The translations under genes and the position numbers were made by a program. A model generated the notes under the pieces. That model did no database searches. It was not told where the DNA came from and was given only the letters and a program-made list of their open reading frames with translations. Positions 1-8,092 of a stretch of 60,804 nucleotides of DNA are shown piece after piece. This DNA comes from Burkholderiaceae bacterium (GTDB lineage: Bacteria; Pseudomonadota; Gammaproteobacteria; Burkholderiales; Burkholderiaceae_C): assembly GCA_016790175.1 (NCBI GenBank), contig JAEUPI010000279.1:1-60804 (forward strand), given 5' to 3'. Positions within the stretch are counted from its first letter, which is position 1, and each line of letters starts with the position of its first letter.

Positions 1-844
1 CACGCGGCTGCATCCGGCCACGCTGGCGGTGAGCAAGCAGCTGCTGCCGGTGTACGACAAGCCGATGATCTACTACCCGCTGAGCACGCTGATGCTGGCG
101 GGCATTCGCGACGTGCTCGTGATCAGCACGCCGCAGGACACCCCGCGCTTCCACGCCCTGCTCGGCGACGGTGCCCAGTGGGGCATGAGTCTGAGCTACT
201 GCGTGCAACCCAGCCCCGACGGCCTGGCCCAGGCGTTCATTCTCGGACGGCAGTTCGTGGGCGGTGTGCCGAGCGCGCTGGTGCTCGGCGACAACATCTT
301 CTATGGCCACGACCTGCAGCGCCTGCTTGCCAGCGCCGCGGGGCGCCGCACCGGAGCCACTGTTTTCGCCTACCACGTGCACGACCCGGAGAGGTATGGC
401 GTGGTGGAGTTCAACGCGGCCAAGCGCGCCCTCTCGATCGAGGAAAAGCCGAAAGCGCCCAAGAGCCACTATGCGGTCACGGGCCTGTACTTCTACGACG
501 AGCAGGTGTGCGACATCGCCGCGTCGATCAAGCCCAGCGCGCGCGGCGAGCTGGAAATCACCGAAGTCAATGCGCGGTACCTGGCGCAAGGTCAGCTCGA
601 GGTGGAGATCATGGGCCGGGGCTATGCGTGGCTGGATACGGGCACGCATGACAGTCTGATGGAGGCGAGCCAGTTCATCGCGACGCTGGAGAAGCGGCAA
701 GGGCTGAAGGTGGCATGCCCGGAGGAGTTGGCATTTCGCAATGGCTGGATCGACGCCAGCCAGCTCCGCATGCTCGCGCAGCCGATGGCGAAGAACGGTT
801 ACGGTCAATATTTGCTGAAGCTGCTGGCGGAGCAGATCTACTGA
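1..844 (+). CDS. rfbA: Glucose-1-phosphate thymidylyltransferase, 5' end cut by window edge
   Basis: Makes dTDP-glucose from dTTP and glucose-1-phosphate, the first step of cytoplasmic dTDP-L-rhamnose synthesis. The frame is open from base 2 and enters the N-terminal nucleotide-binding loop at TRLHPAT, so only a short N-terminal piece is missing. Family motifs follow: [34 protein letters not shown] and WLDTGTHDS. The GTG at 29 is an internal valine, not the start. rfbC follows after two bases, which fits the end of an rfb operon whose other genes lie upstream of the window. The identification is secure; only the start is unseen. Confidence 0.96.
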   Translation, partial: TRLHPATLAVSKQLLPVYDKPMIYYPLSTLMLAGIRDVLVISTPQDTPRFHALLGDGAQWGMSLSYCVQPSPDGLAQAFILGRQFVGGVPSALVLGDNIFYGHDLQRLLASAAGRRTGATVFAYHVHDPERYGVVEFNAAKRALSIEEKPKAPKSHYAVTGLYFYDEQVCDIAASIKPSARGELEITEVNARYLAQGQLEVEIMGRGYAWLDTGTHDSLMEASQFIATLEKRQGLKVACPEELAFRNGWIDASQLRMLAQPMAKNGYGQYLLKLLAEQIY

Positions 845-846
845 TC

Positions 847-1398
847 ATGAAGGTCGTTCCCACCCCATTGGCCGGCGTGCTGATTCTCGAGCCCAAGGTG
901 TACGGCGACGAACGCGGGTACTTCTTCGAAAGCTTCAATCAGCGCGTGTTTGACGCGGCGGTGGGTCGGCATGTGGCATTCGTACAGGACAACCAATCGC
1001 GATCGGAGCGCGGCGTATTGCGCGGGCTGCACTATCAGATGCCGCCGCATGCGCAAGGCAAATTGGTGCGCGTAACCAGTGGCAGCGTGTTCGACGTAGC
1101 CGTCGACATGCGTCGTAGCAGTGCGACCTTCGGTCGCTGGGCAGGCACCGTCCTGACCGCCGCGGAGCATCGCCAGCTGTGGATCCCCGCCGGCTTCGGT
1201 CACGGCTTCTTGGTACTGAGCGAAGCAGCGGACTTTCTCTATAAGACCACTGACTATTACTCGCCAGCTGCAGAGAAGTCGGTACGGTGGGACGATCCCC
1301 AGCTGGCCATCGCCTGGCCCGATCCGGGGGTACCGATCCGCTTGTCAGAAAAGGACCGGGCAGCGCCGCCGATCGCCCAAGCCGTGACATTCGACTGA
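847..1398 (+). CDS. rfbC: dTDP-4-dehydrorhamnose 3,5-epimerase
   Basis: Epimerises dTDP-4-keto-6-deoxyglucose at C3 and C5, the third step to dTDP-L-rhamnose. The 183-residue length is normal for the family. The cupin core is visible: DERGYFFESFN, FVQDNQSRS, VLRGLHYQ with the catalytic His, the GSVFDVAVDMR strand, and IPAGFGHGFLVLS. The ATG at 847 begins two bases after the rfbA stop, so the pair is co-transcribed. A longer upstream frame overlaps rfbA and is not used. It is the last recognisable rhamnose gene here. Confidence 0.96.
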   Translation: MKVVPTPLAGVLILEPKVYGDERGYFFESFNQRVFDAAVGRHVAFVQDNQSRSERGVLRGLHYQMPPHAQGKLVRVTSGSVFDVAVDMRRSSATFGRWAGTVLTAAEHRQLWIPAGFGHGFLVLSEAADFLYKTTDYYSPAAEKSVRWDDPQLAIAWPDPGVPIRLSEKDRAAPPIAQAVTFD

Positions 1399-1424
1399 TC
1401 ACCGGGGGGCAGATGGTTTTGGTC

Positions 1425-1461
1425 AACGCAGTATCAGCTACACTGCGTTCACAGCGTGAAC
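1425..1461. promoter_or_regulatory. Paired inverted repeats upstream of EPS regulator
   Basis: The 73-base gap before the MarR-type gene holds two perfect inverted repeats. One is AACGCAGT (1425-1432) and ACTGCGTT (1442-1449) around nine bases. The other is GTTCAC (1447-1452) and GTGAAC (1456-1461) around AGC, ending 10 bases before the ATG. Their size suits a winged-helix dimer operator, so autoregulation is inferred. They are not GC-rich and lack a T tract, so a rho-independent terminator of rfbC is less likely. Confidence 0.4.
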
Positions 1462-1471
1462 ATACTCCTCC

Positions 1472-1861
1472 ATGCCGCCTGCCTCGCAGTCCACTGATGT
1501 CGATACCGCGCGCGCGCTCGGCGCAATGCGCCTACTGGCCGAGCGCCCGGAACTCTCGCAGCGCGAGCTGTCGCATGAGCTCGGATTGAGCCTTGGCAAG
1601 ACCCACTACGTGCTGCACTCGCTACTCGACAAAGGACTTGTCAAGATCCGCAACTTTCGGCGCAACGACAACAAGCTCGCCTACGCCTACCTGCTGACGC
1701 CCAAGGGCGTCAGGGAGAAACTGAGATTGACGCGCCGCTTTCTAGCCCGGAAGGAGGCGGAGTTCGAACTGCTGCAAGCCACTATCGCGCAGTTGCGCAA
1801 CGAGGTCCTTGTGGGTGACGACAAGGAATCAGTTGAATCTGACCTATCGTCGAGGCCGTGA
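1472..1861 (+). CDS. MarR-family EPS-associated transcriptional regulator
   Basis: A 129-residue winged-helix protein. The HTH lies at about residues 15-60 (LLAERPELSQRELSHELGLS, then KTHYVLHSLLDKGLVKI). The wing carries NFRRNDNKLAYAYLLTPKGV, and the C-terminal helix is charged and coiled-coil-like. This matches the small MarR-like regulators that head exopolysaccharide clusters in proteobacteria. It sits between rfbC and the diamino-sugar genes and its stop nearly touches the next start, so it probably leads the operon. Inverted repeats lie just upstream. Its ligand and whether it activates or represses cannot be read from sequence. Confidence 0.85.
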   Translation: MPPASQSTDVDTARALGAMRLLAERPELSQRELSHELGLSLGKTHYVLHSLLDKGLVKIRNFRRNDNKLAYAYLLTPKGVREKLRLTRRFLARKEAEFELLQATIAQLRNEVLVGDDKESVESDLSSRP

Positions 1862-1862
1862 C

Positions 1863-2921
1863 ATGATCAACTTCGCTATCGTCGGCTGCGGTCGGATCGC
1901 CAAGCGGCACGCCGAATTGCTGGGTACAGGGCAGATCAAAGGCGCCAGGTTGGCCGCCGTCTGCGACACCGACGCGACGCGTGTCGACACTTACGCAACG
2001 CGTTACAGCGTGCCGGGCCACCTTTCGCTCGACTCCATGCTCGCGCAGAGCGACATCGACGTCGTATCGGTGCTGACGCCGAGCGGCATGCACGCCGAAC
2101 ACGCAGTTCGGGTCGCCGCGTCTGGCCGCCACGTGGTAGTCGAGAAGCCGATGGCGCTCACACTGGAAGATGCGGACGCGATGATCCGTGCGGCAGACAC
2201 AGCCGGCGTGCGCCTGTTCGTGGTGAAGCAAAACCGTTTCAACGTGCCGGTGGTCAAGGCCCGTGCAGCGCTCGACGCCGGCCGCTTCGGGCAGCTGGTG
2301 CTCGGCACCGTGCGCGTACGTTGGTGTCGCGAGCAGGCCTACTACGATCAGGACACGTGGCGCGGCACGTGGCACATGGACGGTGGCGTGATCGCCAACC
2401 AGGCGAGCCACCATGTCGACATGCTCGGCTGGTTCATGGGCCCCGTCCGGAGCGTCCACGCACGTTGCGCGCGCGCCTTGGTCGACATCGAGGCCGAGGA
2501 CACGGCCGTCGCGACGCTGCGTTTCAGCAACGGCGCGCTGGGCGTGATTGAAGCCACCGGCGCCACCCGTCCGAAAGATCTCGAAGGTTCGCTGTCAGTG
2601 CTCGGCGCCGGCGGCGCGGTTGAAATCGGGGGTTTCGCCGTCAACAAGATTCGTCACTGGCAGTTCGTTCGGCCGCACGCCGAGGATGCGGAGGTGATGG
2701 AGCGTTTTTCCGTCAATCCCCCGAACGTCTACGGTTTCGGCCACCAGGCCTACTACGAACATGTCGTCGCCTGCCTGCGTGACGGCGTCGACGCGCTGGT
2801 CGATGGCCACGAAGGGCGCTCCAGTCTGGAGCTCGTCGCAGCGATCTACGAGTCGATGGCAAGCGGCTGCGAGGTGACTTTGCCGCTGAAGGTCCGATAC
2901 AGCCGCTTGGGTCGCGGGTGA
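1863..2921 (+). CDS. Gfo/Idh/MocA oxidoreductase, WlbA-like (set 1)
   Basis: NAD(P)-dependent sugar dehydrogenase of 352 residues. It has a Rossmann start (FAIVGCGRIAKRH), the VVVEKPMAL motif with the conserved Lys, and a GGVIANQASHHVDML segment carrying the usual His. It resembles WlbA/WbpB, which oxidises C3 of UDP-GlcNAc-uronate, and it is clearly paralogous to the product of 41036-42097. It starts one base after the regulator stop and overlaps the next gene. The following acetyltransferase and aminotransferase complete a 3-amino-sugar trio. The exact substrate (UDP-GlcNAcA or another nucleotide sugar) is inferred from context only. Confidence 0.85.
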   Translation: MINFAIVGCGRIAKRHAELLGTGQIKGARLAAVCDTDATRVDTYATRYSVPGHLSLDSMLAQSDIDVVSVLTPSGMHAEHAVRVAASGRHVVVEKPMALTLEDADAMIRAADTAGVRLFVVKQNRFNVPVVKARAALDAGRFGQLVLGTVRVRWCREQAYYDQDTWRGTWHMDGGVIANQASHHVDMLGWFMGPVRSVHARCARALVDIEAEDTAVATLRFSNGALGVIEATGATRPKDLEGSLSVLGAGGAVEIGGFAVNKIRHWQFVRPHAEDAEVMERFSVNPPNVYGFGHQAYYEHVVACLRDGVDALVDGHEGRSSLELVAAIYESMASGCEVTLPLKVRYSRLGRG

Positions 2922-3430
2922 GTGTCATGGCGGAACCGACGTTGCTGCAAAGCTGTGTGCGCGAAGTGTGCTGCGGAACCGGCGTCAAGATCGTCGAGCC
3001 AGCCAATGTCTACGAGTGCACGCTCGGCGACGACTGCTTTGTCGGTCCGTTCACCGAGATCCAGCGCGGGGTGATCATCGGCGCGCGCAGCAAGGTGCAG
3101 TCGCACTCCTTCGTCTGCGAGCTTGTGACCATCGGCGAGGATTGCGTCGTTGCACATGGCGTGATGTTCGTGAACGACACATTCCGTAGCGGCGGCCCAG
3201 CACGCGGGCGTCGCGATCTTTGGCGCAGTACGACAATCGGTAATCGGGTGTCGATCGGCTCTCACGCGACGATCCTCCCGGTGAACATCTGTGACGACGT
3301 CGTAATCGGGGCCGGAGCCGTAGTCACACGTGATATCACCACGCCCGGTACCTATGCCGGCAATCCTGCTTGTCTCCTGCGCCCATTGCCGTCCCGCGCC
3401 GGTTTCGCCATCGACCAAGGCAGAGCATGA
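2918..3430 (+). CDS. Left-handed beta-helix N-acetyltransferase, WlbB/FdtC-like
   Basis: A 170-residue acetyltransferase with hexapeptide repeats spanning about residues 30-155 (for example IGARSKVQ, IGEDCVVAHGVMF, IGNRVSIGSHATI, IGAGAVV). Members in this setting acetylate the 3-amino group of a nucleotide-linked amino sugar. The GTG at 2918 overlaps the previous stop (GTGA); the ATG at 2927 is an alternative. It is shorter than the canonical WbpD at 40435-41028 and lacks its Cys-rich tail, so the two need not share a substrate. It lies between its likely dehydrogenase and aminotransferase partners. Confidence 0.82.
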   Translation: MSVMAEPTLLQSCVREVCCGTGVKIVEPANVYECTLGDDCFVGPFTEIQRGVIIGARSKVQSHSFVCELVTIGEDCVVAHGVMFVNDTFRSGGPARGRRDLWRSTTIGNRVSIGSHATILPVNICDDVVIGAGAVVTRDITTPGTYAGNPACLLRPLPSRAGFAIDQGRA

Positions 3431-4566
3431 GCCCATCGCCCACAGTCGCGGTTCCGTTCGCCGACCTCCACGCGCAGTACCTCGGGATTCGCGACGCGAT
3501 AGACGCCGCCATCGCTGAGGTGATTCGTACCTCGGCTTTCATCCGCGGTCCATTCGTCACACGTTTCGAGGAGCAGTTCGCCGAGGTTGTGGGCATTCCG
3601 CATTGCGTGTCGTGCGCCAACGGCACCGACTCGCTGTACATCGCGATGCGCGCTCTCGGCGTCAATCCCGGTGACGAGGTGCTGGCGCCGGCGCACACCT
3701 GGATCTCGACGACCGAGACGATCACGCAGGCCGGCGCCAAGGTCGTGTTCTGCGACACGGACCCGGACACGTTCACGATCGACCCGGCGCAGGTCGCCGC
3801 GAAGCTGACGCCGCGAACGGTCGGTGTCGTCCCGGTACACCTGTACGGTCAGCCGGCCGACATGGACCCCATCATGGACCTCGCGCGCCGCCACGGCCTG
3901 TGGGTACTGGAGGACTGCGCCCAGGCCCACCTGGCGACCTACAAGGGACGCCAGGTCGGCAGCTTCGGCAACGCCGCGTCGTATTCTTTCTACCCGGGCA
4001 AGAACCTCGGTGCGATGGGCGATGCCGGCGCCATCGTCACGCACGATGCCGACTTGGCACGGCGCATGGCGATGTTCGCCCGCCACGGCGGCATCACGAA
4101 GGGCGACCATCAGATCGAGGGCATAAACAGCCGGCTCGACGGGCTGCAGGCCGCGGTGCTGTCGGTCAAGCTGCCGCACTTGGCTGGCTGGACCGCTCGG
4201 CGGCGCGAGATCGCCGCAGAGTACGGCCGGCTGCTGGCCGGCATTCCGGGACTGACGCTGCCGCAGGTGGCCACCGCGCGCGAACCGGTCTGGCACTTGT
4301 ACGTCGTGCAGCACGAGCAGCGCGACGCACTGGCCGCGCACTTGGCGTCGCGCGGCATCCAGACGGTGATCAACTACCCGGTCGCGCTGCCGTTCTTGCC
4401 GGCGTATGCGCACCACGGCCATCGCAGCGCCGATTTTCCGGTCGCGTTCCACCATCAGTCGCGCATTCTGTCGCTGCCGATCTTCCCGGAAATCACACTC
4501 GAACAGATGCGGATCGTGGCCGCCGCCATCGCCGAGTTCGCCGACCTGTCCCCGGGCCGCAACTGA
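3427..4566 (+). CDS. DegT/DnrJ/EryC1/StrS aminotransferase (set 1)
   Basis: PLP-dependent nucleotide-sugar aminotransferase of 379 residues. Visible features are the PFADLHAQY start, the ANGTDSLYIAMRAL cofactor loop, VLEDCAQAHLA, and the Schiff-base Lys in SFYPGKNLGAMGDAGA. VioA, FdtB, QdtB and WbpE enzymes share this form and put an amino group at C3 or C4. With the preceding dehydrogenase and acetyltransferase, C3 amination is the best guess. The ATG at 3427 overlaps the acetyltransferase stop (ATGA), so an earlier in-frame start is not needed. Confidence 0.88.
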   Translation: MSPSPTVAVPFADLHAQYLGIRDAIDAAIAEVIRTSAFIRGPFVTRFEEQFAEVVGIPHCVSCANGTDSLYIAMRALGVNPGDEVLAPAHTWISTTETITQAGAKVVFCDTDPDTFTIDPAQVAAKLTPRTVGVVPVHLYGQPADMDPIMDLARRHGLWVLEDCAQAHLATYKGRQVGSFGNAASYSFYPGKNLGAMGDAGAIVTHDADLARRMAMFARHGGITKGDHQIEGINSRLDGLQAAVLSVKLPHLAGWTARRREIAAEYGRLLAGIPGLTLPQVATAREPVWHLYVVQHEQRDALAAHLASRGIQTVINYPVALPFLPAYAHHGHRSADFPVAFHHQSRILSLPIFPEITLEQMRIVAAAIAEFADLSPGRN

Positions 4567-4577
4567 GCAGCCATGCC

Positions 4578-5573
4578 ATGCTGAGTGACCAATCGATTCT
4601 CGTCACCGGCGGCACCGGATCGTTCGGCCGCGCGTTCGTCCGCACCGTGCTGCAGCGCTACCCGGGCGTCAAGCGGCTCGTCGTCTACTCGCGCGACGAG
4701 CTCAAACAGTTCGAGATGAGCCAGGCCTACTCGGACCAGCAGTACTCCGGCCTGCGCTACTTCATCGGTGACATCCGCGACGAGTCTCGGCTGCGCCGCG
4801 CGCTCGAAGGCATCGACATCGTCGTGCACGCCGCGGCGCTTAAGCAGGTGCCGGCGGCAGAATACAACCCGTTCGAGTGCATCAAGACCAACGTGCTCGG
4901 TGCGCAGAACCTGATCGAGGCCTGCCTCGACAGCAGTGTCAGGACGGTGGTCGCGCTTTCGACCGACAAGGCCGCGGCGCCGATCAACCTGTACGGCGCC
5001 ACCAAGCTGTGCTCGGACAAGCTGTTCGTCGCTGCCAACAAAGTCAAGGGCAGCCGCAATCTGCGCTTCAGCGTCGTGCGCTACGGCAACGTGATGGGCA
5101 GCCGCGGGTCGGTGATTCCGTTCTTCAAGCAGCGCAAGGCCAGTGGTGTGCTGCCGATAACCGACCCGGCGATGACCCGCTTCAACATCTCGCTCGACGA
5201 AGGCGTCGATATGGTGCTGTCGGCGATCGAGCGTGCGATCGGTGGCGAGATCCTGGTGCCGAAGATCCCGAGCTATCGCGTCGTCGATGTCGCCACCGCG
5301 ATCGGCCCCGAGTGCCGGCAGGAGATCGTCGGCATCCGACCCGGCGAGAAGATCCACGAGGAGATGATCACCGCCAGCGACAGCCTGAACACCGTCGACC
5401 TCGGACGCTACTACGCGATCCTACCGTCGGCCGACGCGGAACTGCGCGCCGCCTATCTGGCGCGCGGCGGGGTTCGCGAAGTGCCTGCCGGCTTTGCCTA
5501 CGACTCGGGCAGCAATCCCGACTTTCTGACGGTCGAGCAGTTGCGCAGGCTGATCGCCGAGCACGTCGAATGA
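4578..5573 (+). CDS. pseB: UDP-GlcNAc 4,6-dehydratase (inverting), PseB
   Basis: First step of CMP-pseudaminic acid synthesis. It converts UDP-GlcNAc to the 4-keto-6-deoxy L-arabino sugar with C5 inversion. The 331-residue protein has TGGTGSFG at residues 10-17 and HAAALKQVPAAEYNP. Its active-site stretch STDKAAAPINLYGATK keeps Tyr, unlike the Met of the CapD-type enzyme at 30774-32687. MGSRGSVIPFF and GEKIHEEM are also typical. Of two nearby ATGs only 4578 is in frame. The next gene, pseC, overlaps by four bases. Confidence 0.96.
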   Translation: MLSDQSILVTGGTGSFGRAFVRTVLQRYPGVKRLVVYSRDELKQFEMSQAYSDQQYSGLRYFIGDIRDESRLRRALEGIDIVVHAAALKQVPAAEYNPFECIKTNVLGAQNLIEACLDSSVRTVVALSTDKAAAPINLYGATKLCSDKLFVAANKVKGSRNLRFSVVRYGNVMGSRGSVIPFFKQRKASGVLPITDPAMTRFNISLDEGVDMVLSAIERAIGGEILVPKIPSYRVVDVATAIGPECRQEIVGIRPGEKIHEEMITASDSLNTVDLGRYYAILPSADAELRAAYLARGGVREVPAGFAYDSGSNPDFLTVEQLRRLIAEHVE

Positions 5574-6745
5574 GCATGTCGACCGCGACGATTCCTTACG
5601 GCCACCAGTCGATCTCCGACGACGATGTTGCCGCGGTCGTCGCGGTGCTGCGTTCGGACTTCCTGACGCAAGGGCCGGTCGGTCCGCGCTTCGAAGCCGC
5701 GATCGCGCAGGCCTGCGGTGCGGCGCACGGCGTCGCCGTCAACAGCGCGACCGCGGCGCTGCACGTCGCCTGCCTAGCGCTCGACGTCGGCCCGGGCAGC
5801 CTGGTCTGGACCAGCCCGAACACGTTCCTGGCTAGCGCCAACTGCGCACGCTACTGCGGCGCCGGTATCGACTTCGTCGACATCGATCCGCACAGCCACA
5901 ACCTCTGCCCGCAGGCCCTGCGCACCAAGCTCGAGGCGGCACGCGCCGCTGGGCGCCCCCTTCCAGACGTCGTGATACCGGTGCACTTCGCCGGCCAGCC
6001 GTGCGAGATGGCGGCGATCCACGCGCTCGGGCAAGAGTTCGGCTTCCGCATCATCGAAGACGCCTCGCATGCGATCGGCGCGCGCTTCGGCGACTCGCGC
6101 ATCGGCGACTGTCGCTACAGCGACATCGTCGTGTTCAGCTTCCACCCGGTGAAGATCATCACCACGGCCGAAGGCGGCATGGCGCTGACGCAGGACGCGA
6201 AGCTGGCGCGGCGCATGGGGCGGCTGCGCTCGCACGGCATGACACGCGATCCGGCCGAGATGGTCGCGCCGACCCACGGCGCCTGGTACTACGAGCAGAT
6301 CGAGCTCGGCTTCAATTACCGGATGACCGAACTGCAGGCGGCTCTCGGCCTGTCGCAGCTGCAGCGGTTGGAGCCGTGGATCGAACGCCGGCACCGGCTG
6401 GCCGACACCTACGACCGCGAACTCGCCGCGCTGCCGCTGCAACTGCCGCAGCGGCGCGCCGACCGCTTCAGCGCGCTGCACCTGTACGTCGTGCTCGTCG
6501 ACGACGGCGCACCGCTTGACCGCGCGGCGCTGTTCGCGCGGATGCGCGAGGCCGGCGTCGGCGTCAACGTGCACTACATCCCGGTGCATCTGCAGCCCGA
6601 CTACCGCCGGCTCGGTTTTGCCGCCGGCGACTTTCCGCGCGCAGAAGCGTACTACCAGCGCGCGATCAGCCTGCCGATGTATGCCGCGCTGACTGATCCG
6701 GACCAGCAACGGGTCATCAACCTGCTGCGGGCGGCGCTGACGTGA
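5570..6745 (+). CDS. pseC: UDP-4-amino-4,6-dideoxy-L-AltNAc transaminase, PseC
   Basis: PLP aminotransferase that uses the PseB product to make UDP-4-amino-4,6-dideoxy-beta-L-AltNAc. The 391 residues begin IPYGHQSISDDD, typical of PseC. NSATAALHVACLAL, EDASHAIGARF and the PLP Lys in FSFHPVKIITTAEGG follow, then the NVHYIPVHLQP substrate loop near the C-terminus. The ATG at 5570 overlaps the pseB stop (ATGA). Identification rests on motifs and on its place between pseB and pseF. Confidence 0.96.
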   Translation: MSMSTATIPYGHQSISDDDVAAVVAVLRSDFLTQGPVGPRFEAAIAQACGAAHGVAVNSATAALHVACLALDVGPGSLVWTSPNTFLASANCARYCGAGIDFVDIDPHSHNLCPQALRTKLEAARAAGRPLPDVVIPVHFAGQPCEMAAIHALGQEFGFRIIEDASHAIGARFGDSRIGDCRYSDIVVFSFHPVKIITTAEGGMALTQDAKLARRMGRLRSHGMTRDPAEMVAPTHGAWYYEQIELGFNYRMTELQAALGLSQLQRLEPWIERRHRLADTYDRELAALPLQLPQRRADRFSALHLYVVLVDDGAPLDRAALFARMREAGVGVNVHYIPVHLQPDYRRLGFAAGDFPRAEAYYQRAISLPMYAALTDPDQQRVINLLRAALT

Positions 6746-7446
6746 ACGCTGTTGCCGTCATCCCGGCGCGCGGCGGCAGCAAGCGGATCCCGCGCAAGAA
6801 CATCAGGCCGTTCGCCGGCCGGCCGATGATCGCCTGGTCGATCGACGCAGCGCGGGCCAGCGGCTGCTTCGAGCGCATCGTCGTCTCGACCGACGATGCC
6901 GAGGTCGCCGAGGTCGCGAGAGCGGCCGGCGCCGATGTGCCGTTCGTGCGTCCCACCGCGCTTGCCGACGACCACGCGGCTACGGTGCCGGTGATCGGCC
7001 ACGCGGTGCGCTGGCTGCGCGACCACGACGCCGGCGCGGCGCAGCAGGTCTGCTGCATCTATGCGACCGCGCCACTGCTCGAGGCCGACGACCTGCGGCA
7101 GGCGCGCGCGCTGCTGCAGCAGCCCGGCACGGACTACGTGTTCGGCGCGACGACGTTCGCCTTTCCGGTGCAGCGCGCGCTGGTGCGCAACGCCCGCGGC
7201 TTGATCGAGCCGCTGAATCCGGCTCTGATCGGCTGCCGCTCACAGGACCTGCCCGAGACATTCCACGACGCCGGCATGTTCTATTGGGGCTTCGCCGACG
7301 CGTTCGCGGCCGAACGCCCGATCTTCGGCCCGGCGTCGCGCGCCTGGATGCTGCCTCGCCACCGCGTGCAGGACATCGACACCCCCGAAGACTGGACACG
7401 CGCCGAACTCTTGTTCAAAGCCTACAAGGACCTGTATCCCCGATGA
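6742..7446 (+). CDS. pseF: Pseudaminic acid cytidylyltransferase, PseF
   Basis: Activates pseudaminic acid with CTP to give CMP-Pse, the donor for glycosyltransferases. The 234-residue protein opens with the CMP-nonulosonate synthetase signature PARGGSKRIPRKN at residues 8-20. It then shows STDDAEVAEVA, PTALADDHAATV and CIYATAPLL, and ends with VQDIDTPEDW. The GTG at 6742 overlaps the pseC stop (GTGA). The neighbours make a Pse rather than a sialic or legionaminic substrate likely. Confidence 0.95.
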   Translation: MNAVAVIPARGGSKRIPRKNIRPFAGRPMIAWSIDAARASGCFERIVVSTDDAEVAEVARAAGADVPFVRPTALADDHAATVPVIGHAVRWLRDHDAGAAQQVCCIYATAPLLEADDLRQARALLQQPGTDYVFGATTFAFPVQRALVRNARGLIEPLNPALIGCRSQDLPETFHDAGMFYWGFADAFAAERPIFGPASRAWMLPRHRVQDIDTPEDWTRAELLFKAYKDLYPR

Positions 7447-8090
7447 GCACGCCCCCCCCCGAGTCGCCGCGCTACCGTACCGAACAGGAGGCCTTCTGGG
7501 CTGGCAGCTTCGGTAACGACTACATCGCGCGCAACGAAGGCAGCCAGCTGCTGGCATCGAACCTGCACTTCTTCTCGCAGGCGCTGCGCAGCGCCGGGCG
7601 CATCGGGTCGTGCGTCGAGTTCGGCGCCAACATTGGGATGAACCTGCGCGCGCTGCAGTTGCTTTACCCGCAGCTCGAGGCCACCGGCATCGAGATCAAC
7701 GCCGAGGCCGCACGCCAGCTGGCCGACCTAGTCGGCGCCGAGCGCGTATTCAACGGTTCGATCTTCGACTACCCGGTCCGGCAGCAAGCCGAACTGGTGC
7801 TGATCAAGGGCGTGCTGATCCACATCAACCCCGAGATGCTGCCGGCCACCTATGTCAAGCTGGTCGAGGCCTCGAGTCGCTACGTGCTGGTCTGCGAGTA
7901 CTACAACCCGGCGCCGGTTGCGATCGCCTACCGCGGCCACAGCGACCGCCTGTTCAAACGCGACTTCGCCGGCGAAATGATGCGCGCGCACCCAGAGTTG
8001 CGACTCGTCGACTACGGCTTCGCATACCACCTCGACACGGCGTTCCCGCAGGACGACATCACCTGGTTCCTGATGGAGAAGGCGGGCTGA
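7443..8090 (+). CDS. Pseudaminic acid biosynthesis-associated methylase
   Basis: A 215-residue class I SAM methyltransferase-like protein. The N-terminus has QEAFWAGSFGNDYIARNEGS, characteristic of the methylase family found in Pse loci. The SAM loop appears as VEFGANIGMNLRAL rather than the common GCGTG form. It overlaps pseF by ATGA and is two bases from the amidotransferase gene. Its target is unknown; N-methylation of an acetamidino group or of an amino group of the nonulosonate is a reasonable guess, not shown by sequence. Confidence 0.88.
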   Translation: MSTPPPESPRYRTEQEAFWAGSFGNDYIARNEGSQLLASNLHFFSQALRSAGRIGSCVEFGANIGMNLRALQLLYPQLEATGIEINAEAARQLADLVGAERVFNGSIFDYPVRQQAELVLIKGVLIHINPEMLPATYVKLVEASSRYVLVCEYYNPAPVAIAYRGHSDRLFKRDFAGEMMRAHPELRLVDYGFAYHLDTAFPQDDITWFLMEKAG

Positions 8091-8092
8091 CC

